Origin: an uncultured Odoribacter sp.
GTDB lineage: Bacteria > Bacteroidota > Bacteroidia > Bacteroidales > Marinifilaceae
Direction of reading: 5' to 3'
DNA: 64,000 nucleotides
NCBI GenBank assembly: GCA_910578985.1
Contig: CAJTSF010000003.1
Coordinates: forward strand, 1 to 64,000
Shown here: positions 54,377 to 61,320 of the stretch, piece after piece
Position numbering within the stretch: the first letter of the stretch is position 1
Layout of the letters: each line of letters opens with the position of its first letter
Program-made: the position numbers and the translations under genes
The notes under the pieces: generated by a model
What the model was told of the DNA's origin: nothing
Seen by the model: the letters and a program-made list of their open reading frames with translations, nothing else
The model's database searches: none

Positions 54377-54406
54377 ATCAAGTTTCACATTCAAATTTTA
54401 AAAATT

Positions 54407-55039
54407 ATGGCAGTATTCAGATCTTCATTTCTGCATGAACTGAAAAAATCGGTGGCAGAAAACACGTATTACTGGTCGCGCGGACAAAACATCATGCGTT
54501 TCAAGATTGCGACCAACCATTCCAAAACCCCGAAACAGCAACAGCAGCGCGCCCGGCTGAAACGGTGCGTGGAGTTGTGCGACCTGTTCTCTCCCGCCAT
54601 CGCGGTCGGGTTCCCGACGGCTCCCGTCCGCTGGAACGCCTACAATGCTTTTGTGGAAACCAATATGCAAGCCGTGACGGCGGATGAGGCGGGAAACGTG
54701 AATGTCGATTACGAGCGGATTCTGGTTTCCAAAGGGAAGTTGATGATGCCGGAGAGCCTGCAAATGGCGTGGAGCGAGGCTGACCATACCCTGACGTTCA
54801 CCCACGAGGAAGAGGAGTACGGGAAGAATATCCGGGCAACGGATGTGCTGTATGCCTTGGTCGCCAACCGGGAGAAAGGGATTTCCAAGTTGTATAAACT
54901 GAATACCCGCATGGAGGCGGGTACGTCCGCCGTGAGCGTCCCGGAGAAATGGGGAAAAGAGAGTCTGACAGTTTATGCCTTCATGCTTTCGGAAGACGGA
55001 CGGAAAGCTTCCAGGTCGGTGCATATGCCGATAGAATAG
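54407..55039 (+). CDS. DUF6266-like protein, cassette 2 gene B
   Basis: A 210-residue protein, the same length as its paralogue at 9021-9653, with the DUF6266-like start (KSVAENTYYWSRGQNIMRFK, then SKTPKQQQQRARL) and the NVNVDYERILVSKGKLMMPE segment, then LTFTHEEEE. It is probably cytoplasmic. Cassette 2 has no WYL gene beside it; instead it lies between the DUF4143 remnant and kdsA. A GC hairpin follows. Confidence 0.65.
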   Translation: MAVFRSSFLHELKKSVAENTYYWSRGQNIMRFKIATNHSKTPKQQQQRARLKRCVELCDLFSPAIAVGFPTAPVRWNAYNAFVETNMQAVTADEAGNVNVDYERILVSKGKLMMPESLQMAWSEADHTLTFTHEEEEYGKNIRATDVLYALVANREKGISKLYKLNTRMEAGTSAVSVPEKWGKESLTVYAFMLSEDGRKASRSVHMPIE

Positions 55040-55062
55040 GCGCTTCCTTGTCTTAGGTGAAT

Positions 55063-55090
55063 ACGCCCCGGAGCCTCCCCTCCGGGGCGT
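55063..55090. terminator. Hairpin between cassette 2 and kdsA
   Basis: A perfect 10-bp stem ACGCCCCGGA with TCCGGGGCGT and an 8-nt loop, between the convergent stops at 55039 and 55097. The T-tract is weak on both sides. Confidence 0.65.
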
Positions 55091-55096
55091 GCCTAT

Positions 55097-55903
55097 TTAG
55101 CGTAGGGCTTGCCGGATGCGTACCAGTTTCTCGAGGAGTCCTTCGAGGAGGTCGAGGCGGAGCATGTTGGCACCGTCCGATTTGGCGACGGAGGGGTCGG
55201 GGTGGGTTTCGATGAAAAGCCCGTCGGCGCCTACGGCGATGCCTGCCTTGGCGATGGTCTCGATGAGTTGCGGTTGTCCGCCCGTCACGCCGCTCGCCTG
55301 GTTGGGCTGCTGGAGGGAGTGGGTGACGTCCACGACGACGGGACAGGCGCAACTCTCCTGCATGATGCGGATGCCGCGGAAATCGACGACAAGGTCCTGG
55401 TAGCCGAAGGTGGTGCCGCGTTCGGTGAGCAGGATTTTTTCATTGCCGGATGCCCTCACTTTGTCGGCGGCGAAGCGCATGGAGTCGGGGGAGAGGAACT
55501 GGCCTTTCTTGATATTGACGATGCGTCCGGTGCGGGCGGCGGCGACCAGGAGGTCGGTCTGGCGGCAGAGGAATGCGGGGATTTGGAGAACGTCCACATA
55601 GGGAGCCGCTTTGTCGGCGTCCTCGGGGGAATGGATGTCGGTGACGACGGGGATATGGAATTCGTGGCGCACCTGGTCGAGTATTTTCAAGGCTTTCTCG
55701 TCGCCGATGCCGGTGAAGGAGTCGAGACGGGAGCGGTTGGCTTTTTTGAAGGAGCCTTTGAAGACGTAGGGGATGTGCAGGCGCTCGGTGAGGCGGGCGA
55801 TATGTTCCGCGATGCGCAGGGCCATTTCTTCGCCTTCGATGACGCAGGGACCTGCAAGGAGGAAAAACATGTCTTGGTGGGTTAATTCGTCAAATGATTT
55901 CAT
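55097..55903 (-). CDS. kdsA: 3-deoxy-8-phosphooctulonate synthase
   Basis: KdsA condenses arabinose-5-phosphate with phosphoenolpyruvate, the first step to Kdo for lipopolysaccharide. The 268-residue protein starts MKSFDELTHQDMFFLLAGPC and has FKGSFKKANRSRLDSFTG, VVTDIHSPEDA, IPAFLCRQTDLL, NIKKGQFLSP and the GADGLFIETHPDP segment. A longer open frame upstream is the shadow of rarA. The gene starts 14 bp after the rarA stop. Confidence 0.98.
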   Translation of the reverse strand: MKSFDELTHQDMFFLLAGPCVIEGEEMALRIAEHIARLTERLHIPYVFKGSFKKANRSRLDSFTGIGDEKALKILDQVRHEFHIPVVTDIHSPEDADKAAPYVDVLQIPAFLCRQTDLLVAAARTGRIVNIKKGQFLSPDSMRFAADKVRASGNEKILLTERGTTFGYQDLVVDFRGIRIMQESCACPVVVDVTHSLQQPNQASGVTGGQPQLIETIAKAGIAVGADGLFIETHPDPSVAKSDGANMLRLDLLEGLLEKLVRIRQALR

Positions 55904-55917
55904 GGGTATCGTTGTTT

Positions 55918-57192
55918 TTATTTTCTGTATTTTTTCCACCAGTTGCGCAGGCGTTCCGCGATTTTCAGCTCCGCGGGGTTGTCTTGCGGTTGGTAGAAGA
56001 GGGATTGTTTCAGTTCTTCGGGCAGGTATTCCGTTTCGACGAAATGCCCGGGGTAGTTGTGGGGGTATTGGTATCCTTTGCCGTAGTTGAGTTCTTTCAT
56101 GAGTTTGGTGGGGGCGTTCCGCAGGTTGAGGGGTACGGGGAGGTTGCCTGTGCGTTTGACGGCGGCGATGGCATTGTCGATGGCGAGGTAGGCGGAGTTG
56201 CTCTTGGGGGAGGTCGCTAAGTAAATGACGCACTCGGAGAGGGGAATGCGTGCTTCGGGCATGCCGATTTTGTGGATGGTGTCGAAGCAGGCGTTGGCGA
56301 GGAGCATGGCGTTGGGGTTGGCGAGCCCGATGTCCTCGGAGGCGGAAATGAGGAGGCGGCGGGCGATGAATTTGGGGTCTTCCCCGCCTTCGAGCATGCG
56401 TGCCATGTAGTATAAGGCGGCATCGGGGTCGCTGCCGCGGATGGATTTGATCATGGCGGAGACGATGTCGTAGTGCTGTTCGCCGTCCTTGTCGTACATG
56501 AGGGGATTTTCCTGCAGTTCCTTGCGGACGGTGTCGTTGTCGATGATGATTTCGTCCCCGGTCTGGGCATTGACCACCAGTTCCAGGATGTTGAGGAGTT
56601 TGCGCGCGTCGCCGCCGCTGAAGGAGATGAGGGCGTCTTTTTCGCGGATGGTGATGTTTTTCTCCTTGAGGCAGACGTCTTGGGCGACGGCGCGGTCGAT
56701 GAGGGCTTCGAGGTCGGCTTTTTCCTGGGCTTTGAGGACGTAGACCTGGCAACGGGAGAGGAGGGGGGAGATGACCTCGAAGGAGGGGTTTTCCGTGGTG
56801 GCGCCGATGAGCGTCACGGTCCCTTTTTCCACGGCGGCGAGGAGGGAGTCCTGCTGGGCTTTGGAAAAGCGGTGTATTTCATCGATGAAAAGGATGGGGT
56901 TGGGGGTGTTGAAGAAGCGTTGGCTTTCGGCTTTCTGGATGACCTCGCGCACGTCCTTGACGCCGGAATTGACGGCGCTCAGCGCATGGAACGGGCGGTT
57001 CAGCCCGGCAGCGATAATCATGGCGAGGGTGGTTTTGCCTACGCCGGGGGGACCCCACAGGATGAAGGAGGAGAGGGTGCCCGATTCAATCATTTTGCGC
57101 AGGACCTTTCCTTTGCCCACGAGGTGTTGCTGTCCGATGTAGTCGTCCAGCGTCCGAGGTCTTAATCGTTCGGCTAACGGTTGGTTTTCCAT
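55918..57192 (-). CDS. rarA: Replication-associated recombination protein A
   Basis: RarA (MgsA) is a AAA+ ATPase of the clamp-loader group that acts at stalled replication forks. The protein from ATG 57192 (424 residues) has the Walker A motif GPPGVGKT (47-54), FIDEIHRFSKAQQD (Walker B), GATTENPSFEV (sensor 1) and the tetramerisation C-terminus. An in-frame start at 57213 would overlap a TACCTTTG box (57211-57218), so the shorter start is preferred. It is followed by kdsA. Confidence 0.96.
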   Translation of the reverse strand: MENQPLAERLRPRTLDDYIGQQHLVGKGKVLRKMIESGTLSSFILWGPPGVGKTTLAMIIAAGLNRPFHALSAVNSGVKDVREVIQKAESQRFFNTPNPILFIDEIHRFSKAQQDSLLAAVEKGTVTLIGATTENPSFEVISPLLSRCQVYVLKAQEKADLEALIDRAVAQDVCLKEKNITIREKDALISFSGGDARKLLNILELVVNAQTGDEIIIDNDTVRKELQENPLMYDKDGEQHYDIVSAMIKSIRGSDPDAALYYMARMLEGGEDPKFIARRLLISASEDIGLANPNAMLLANACFDTIHKIGMPEARIPLSECVIYLATSPKSNSAYLAIDNAIAAVKRTGNLPVPLNLRNAPTKLMKELNYGKGYQYPHNYPGHFVETEYLPEELKQSLFYQPQDNPAELKIAERLRNWWKKYRK

Positions 57193-57210
57193 AGGTGTCA
57201 AATCTATGGA

Positions 57211-57218
57211 CAAAGGTA
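57211..57218 (-). promoter_or_regulatory. Promoter -7 box of rarA-kdsA
   Basis: Minus-strand TACCTTTG, 18 bp before ATG 57192 and only 7 bp from the helicase gene's stop. No good -33 box at the expected distance. Confidence 0.45.
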
Positions 57219-57224
57219 CAATAT

Positions 57225-59333
57225 TTACGGCAAAGATGATTCATTCCCGGCGTCAAAACGGAACCGGTCCGTGATTTCGAGGAGTTGCGCGCCGTAGCGT
57301 TCGGCAACTTTTCTGCCGATGCCGGGGAGGTCGAGGAGTTCTTTGGAGGAGGCGGGAAGGGTGTTGGCTATGCCGATGAGGGCTTTTTGCTGGAGGATGG
57401 TGTAGACGGGCAGCCCCTGGCGTTTGGCTTCCTCGTTCCGCCAGGCGCGGAGAGCGTCGTAGAGGCGGGGATGACGGATGTCGTCGGGCGTGGAGGTCTT
57501 GCCGGATGTTTTCCTGGGGCGCGCTTTAGGTTTTTCAATCATGGCTTTCGCCTTGGCGGACAGGTATGCCTTGACGTCGAAGCCAGAGGCGGCGGATTCG
57601 AGAAGCGCCGTTTTCAAGTCGGTTTCCTGTTGCAGGCGGAGGAGGGCTTCTTCTATGGTTTTGCGCACCTCTTTGTTGTCTATTTCAGGGTGGGTGTCGT
57701 TGAGCAGGGGAAGCAGGCGGGTTGCGGTCCGGTCTTGGAAGTAGGCGATTCCTTTGGCGATGCGTTCGCGGAGGAGGGGGGCGTGTTCGTAGTCGTCGCA
57801 TTCGCGGACGAGCCGTTCCAGTTGTGCCTTGAAGCGCTCCCCGACGGCGGCGAGGTGGGTGTGGCAATATTCCCGATCCTGCCTCATGCGTTCCGTCAGG
57901 TCAGGGTAGAGGCGCCACAAATGTTCGCCGAACAGGCGGGCGACGTGTTGCAGGCGACGCAACAGGGGCGTGTAGTCCACCAGTTCGCACAGCAGGCGGA
58001 GGTAGTATTCGCGGCGTGCGCGGTCCAGATGTTCCTGTCCGGGTTGATGCCGGGAGACCTCGTCGGTGTATTGTTTGACCGTGCGGTCGTTGATGAGCGC
58101 TTCAGCGCGGAGGGGGCTGCTGAGCACGAGCCCTTCGAGCGACTTGCAGCGGCTCAATGCCACGTAAACCTGCCCGTGGGTGAAGGCGGAGCCTGCATCG
58201 ATGACGGCTTTTTCGAAGGTGAGCCCCTGGCTTTTATGGATGGTAATCGCCCAGGCGGTTTTGAGGGGATATTGCCGGAAGGCGCCGGTCACGGTTTCGG
58301 TGATTTTCCCGGTCTCCTCGTTCAAGGCGTATTTGACGTTTTGCCATTCTTCGCGTCCCACGGAAATGGCTTCCCGTTCGTCGCCGCACCGCACGAGGAT
58401 GTTTTCCGCGCTGAGGGCGGTAATCCGTCCGATTTTGCCGTTGTAGTAACGTTTTTCGGGAGAGGAGTCGTTTTTGACGAACATGACCTGCGCGCCCTTT
58501 TTCAGGAGCAGTTCCCGGTCGGTGGGGCAGGCGTCTTCCGGGAAGGTGCCTTCGGTTTCCGCACGGTAGGTGTAGGGACGGGTGTCCAGTTGCTGCAATT
58601 TTTGGTTGTTGATTTGCTGCGCCTGGTGGTTGTGGGTGGTGAGGGTGATGTAGCCTTCCGCGTCATCGAGCCGGAATCCGGGAATACAGCGGCGGTTCAG
58701 GGTCTCCAGGGTGGCACGGTCGGCGCAATTGTCCCGGATTTTGTTCAACAGTCCGATGAAGTGTTCGTCCGACTGACGGTAGACGTGTGTCAGCTCGATG
58801 CCGACGTAGGGCATCTCCTGCCATGCGCGGCAACAGAAGAAGAAAGGCGATGCGTAGTATTTGCCGAGCAGCTGCCACTCCTCTTCCCTGACGACGGGCG
58901 CCAGTTGCTGCAGGTCGCCGATGAGGAGCAGCTGCACTCCTCCGAAGGGGCAGGTGCGGTCGCGGTAACGTTTCAGCATGTCGCTCACCGCATCCAGCAA
59001 GTCCGCCCTGACCATGCTGATTTCATCGATGACCAGGAGATCCATGGTGCGGATGATGTTAATCTTTTCCTTGTTGAATTTGTTGGTGGATGGCTCCTGT
59101 CCCGGTATATAAGGACCGAAAGGGAGTTGGAAAAACGAGTGTATGGTGACCCCGCCCGCGTTGATGGCAGCCACGCCCGTCGGCGCGAGCACGACCATCC
59201 GTTTTGGAGACCGCCTGCGCAGTTCCCGTAGGAATGTCGTTTTTCCTGTGCCTGCTTTCCCGGTCAGGAATACGCTGGTGCCGGTATATTCCAAAAAGTC
59301 GAATGCCAGTTGCAACTTGGGGTTGGTTTCCAT
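57225..59333 (-). CDS. Pif1-like SF1 helicase with C-terminal HRDC domain
   Basis: A 702-residue helicase. Walker A is GKAGTGKT (25-32), followed by VLAPTGVAAINAGGVTIHSFF, LLVIDEISMVRADLLDAV, GDLQQLAPV and, near residue 365, WAITIHKSQGLTFEKAVID, all typical of Pif1/RecD2-like SF1B enzymes. The last 90 residues (LYDALRAWRNEEAKRQGLPVYTILQQ) are an HRDC domain. Pif1 helicases unwind G-quadruplex or R-loop structures; the exact role in this phylum is open. A long frame on the other strand is its shadow. Confidence 0.93.
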   Translation of the reverse strand: METNPKLQLAFDFLEYTGTSVFLTGKAGTGKTTFLRELRRRSPKRMVVLAPTGVAAINAGGVTIHSFFQLPFGPYIPGQEPSTNKFNKEKINIIRTMDLLVIDEISMVRADLLDAVSDMLKRYRDRTCPFGGVQLLLIGDLQQLAPVVREEEWQLLGKYYASPFFFCCRAWQEMPYVGIELTHVYRQSDEHFIGLLNKIRDNCADRATLETLNRRCIPGFRLDDAEGYITLTTHNHQAQQINNQKLQQLDTRPYTYRAETEGTFPEDACPTDRELLLKKGAQVMFVKNDSSPEKRYYNGKIGRITALSAENILVRCGDEREAISVGREEWQNVKYALNEETGKITETVTGAFRQYPLKTAWAITIHKSQGLTFEKAVIDAGSAFTHGQVYVALSRCKSLEGLVLSSPLRAEALINDRTVKQYTDEVSRHQPGQEHLDRARREYYLRLLCELVDYTPLLRRLQHVARLFGEHLWRLYPDLTERMRQDREYCHTHLAAVGERFKAQLERLVRECDDYEHAPLLRERIAKGIAYFQDRTATRLLPLLNDTHPEIDNKEVRKTIEEALLRLQQETDLKTALLESAASGFDVKAYLSAKAKAMIEKPKARPRKTSGKTSTPDDIRHPRLYDALRAWRNEEAKRQGLPVYTILQQKALIGIANTLPASSKELLDLPGIGRKVAERYGAQLLEITDRFRFDAGNESSLP

Positions 59334-59392
59334 GGGTTTCGTCGTTTGAGGTGAACAAAAGTAGGAAATAATTTGTAAAAACGGGCATGGGG

Positions 59393-59422
59393 TTTGGATT
59401 TGAAAGAAAATGTTTATTTTTG
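59393..59422 (+). promoter_or_regulatory. Promoter of the ECF sigma factor gene
   Basis: TTTG (59393-59396) and TATTTTTG (59415-59422) with an 18-bp spacer, a good Bacteroidota housekeeping promoter. It places the transcript start near 59429 and fits the start codon at 59442. Confidence 0.7.
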
Positions 59423-59441
59423 CCCATCAAAGCAATGCGAT

Positions 59442-60002
59442 ATGAAAGAAGACGAGTCAAAAGGCAGGTCGTTCGATGAATTGTATGAACGGTATTACCA
59501 CGAGTTGGTGTTGTGGGCGGATACGATTCTGAACAACATGGGGGAGGCGGAGGATCTGGTGCAGGATTTGTTCGTGCATTTGTGGGAGAAGAAGTTGTAT
59601 GAGGAGTTGAGAGGGGAGACGGTGCGTTCTTATCTGTATGTTTCGGTCCGGAATATGGCGTTTCGGCGGCGTGAGGGAGGGAAAAGGACGTTGCATCTGC
59701 CCGACCTGAAGTGCGTGGAGCGGGTATGGGAGGAAGATGACTTGTCGCATAAAGAGATGCTTGAGAAGGTGTTGGATGAGTTGGAGCGGATGCCCGGCAG
59801 GAGCCGGGAGATATTGGAATGCGTACATTTGAAAAACATGACGTATGCCGAAACCGCAGAATGGCTCGGCATTGGAGTGCCTACGGTGAAAACGTTGCTG
59901 GTGCGGAGCCTGAAGCAGTTGAGGGATAAGTTTTCTTCCGCCGCGTTTCTGTTGTATATGCTTGTTCGTAAGCGAGATTCGTTTTTTGTTTCAAAAAAAT
60001 AG
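59442..60002 (+). CDS. ECF RNA polymerase sigma-70 factor
   Basis: A 186-residue sigma factor from ATG 59442. Region 2 is FDELYERYYHELVLWADTIL..AEDLVQDLFVHLWEKK, and region 4 has LERMPGRSREILECVHLKNMTYAETAEWLGIGVPTVKTLL with the helix-turn-helix. It fits the 'RNA polymerase sigma-70 factor, Bacteroides expansion family' type. A longer start at 59394 would overlap the promoter. It is followed after 82 bp by a FecR gene and then a SusC-type transporter, the usual trans-envelope signalling set. Confidence 0.93.
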   Translation: MKEDESKGRSFDELYERYYHELVLWADTILNNMGEAEDLVQDLFVHLWEKKLYEELRGETVRSYLYVSVRNMAFRRREGGKRTLHLPDLKCVERVWEEDDLSHKEMLEKVLDELERMPGRSREILECVHLKNMTYAETAEWLGIGVPTVKTLLVRSLKQLRDKFSSAAFLLYMLVRKRDSFFVSKK

Positions 60003-60084
60003 AAAATAGTTCCGTTTTGCTGTAAACCGTTTTCTGTTTCTTTGTATACTACCCTTAAAGTAATGTACAAAAAAAATCGGAATA

Positions 60085-61239
60085 ATGGAAACGGATAATC
60101 GGGAAAAAATCGATGGATGGTTGCTTGCATTGTGTGCGGGAGAGGCTTTGGGAGAGGAGGAACAGAGGCTGGTGGATGCCTGGTTGGCAGAGGGGGAGGA
60201 AAATCGGTTATACTACGAGCGCTTGCAAATCGACTTTTTGAGGTTCCGCTGGGTGTTGCGGGAGTCTTTGATTGCACATCGGGATGCGCCGCGTTACCGT
60301 CTTTGGGCGGCACGGAAGAGGCGGATACGGCGTTTGTGTGCGGCTGCTGCCGTTGTGTGTCTGCTGGTGGGGACAGGGGTGTTGTGGCAAGGACGGGAGA
60401 CGGAACGAAACACGGTGGGGGAGATGGCGGGAGTGATTGTGCCGGGACAGTCCAAAGCCAAGCTTTATCTTTCCTCGGGTGAGGAGGTGTTGTTGGGAGA
60501 CAGTCGGGAAGCGGTTATCGACGGGGAAGTGGTAAGAATATCGATGGAACAGGACGGGAAGTTGGCTTATCGGGATACGGCGCAACTTTCGGAGATAGTG
60601 TACAACCGTTTGACAGTGGAGCGCGGAGGGGAGTATAAGATTGAGTTGGCGGACGGTTCCGTCGTATGGGTTAATTCGGATTCGGAATTGGAATATCCGG
60701 TGCGTTTTTCCGGCAATCGTCGGGTCGTTGAGTTGAAAGGGGAGGCTTATTTTGCGGTGCATTCCGATACTGCTCGTCCTTTTGTTGTCGTGGCGAACGG
60801 GGTGGAAGTGGAGGCGGTCGGTACGGAGTTTTGCGTGAATAGCCGGGTGCGGAACCGGGTGACTTCCGTATTGGTGGAGGGGCGGATTTTAGTGGGGAAG
60901 CAGGCGGAAAAACTCGCTTTGCAACCGAATCAACTGGCGGTCTACGATTGCGTTTCCGAGCAGGTTGTGGAGGTAAGGACGGTGGATGTGCGCAAATATG
61001 TGGATTGGAAAACCGGAGATTTCATATTCAGCGACGACCGTCTGGAAGAGGTGATGGAGAAACTGGCTTTGTGGTACGATTGCGATGTCGTGTTTGCGGA
61101 TGAAGCGCTAAAAGAAGTGCGGCTTTCGGGAAACATGAAGCGGTATGACAAAATCGAGAAGTTCTTGCGTTTTCTGCGCCTGAGTACCGGGACTCGTTTT
61201 GAGATTAAAGGGAATACGGTGTATGTATATAAAAAGTAA
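60085..61239 (+). CDS. FecR-family anti-sigma factor
   Basis: The 384-residue protein has a cytoplasmic N-terminal part (1-75) that would bind the sigma factor, a membrane helix (about 85-102, LCAAAAVVCLLVGTGVLW), and a periplasmic FecR domain (LTVERGGEYKIELADGSVVWVNSDSEL at about 174-200) followed by a DUF4974-like end (DFIFSDDRLEEVMEKLALWYDCDVVF). The periplasmic part should contact the STN domain of the transporter encoded next and release the sigma factor when substrate is bound. Confidence 0.93.
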   Translation: METDNREKIDGWLLALCAGEALGEEEQRLVDAWLAEGEENRLYYERLQIDFLRFRWVLRESLIAHRDAPRYRLWAARKRRIRRLCAAAAVVCLLVGTGVLWQGRETERNTVGEMAGVIVPGQSKAKLYLSSGEEVLLGDSREAVIDGEVVRISMEQDGKLAYRDTAQLSEIVYNRLTVERGGEYKIELADGSVVWVNSDSELEYPVRFSGNRRVVELKGEAYFAVHSDTARPFVVVANGVEVEAVGTEFCVNSRVRNRVTSVLVEGRILVGKQAEKLALQPNQLAVYDCVSEQVVEVRTVDVRKYVDWKTGDFIFSDDRLEEVMEKLALWYDCDVVFADEALKEVRLSGNMKRYDKIEKFLRFLRLSTGTRFEIKGNTVYVYKK

Positions 61240-61240
61240 A

Positions 61241-61292
61241 TCGGAAAGACTGGCAGGTCTTTCCGACTTTCCGATTGCCGTTGGAGCGGCAA
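61241..61292 (+). promoter_or_regulatory. Two hairpins between fecR and the SusC-type gene
   Basis: A 10-bp perfect stem (61241-61250 with 61257-61266) is followed by a 6-bp stem (61275-61280 with 61287-61292). No T-tract follows, so they may act as an mRNA-stabilising or processing site that lets the transporter be made at a different level from FecR. Confidence 0.5.
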
Positions 61293-61320
61293 ATAGTATA
61301 AATGTTTAAAACACAAAAGT

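Noticed and set aside
57285..59231. 648-codon frame opposite the Pif1-like gene
   Set aside because: It is a shadow with Val/Gly/Phe bias; the helicase motifs lie on the other strand.
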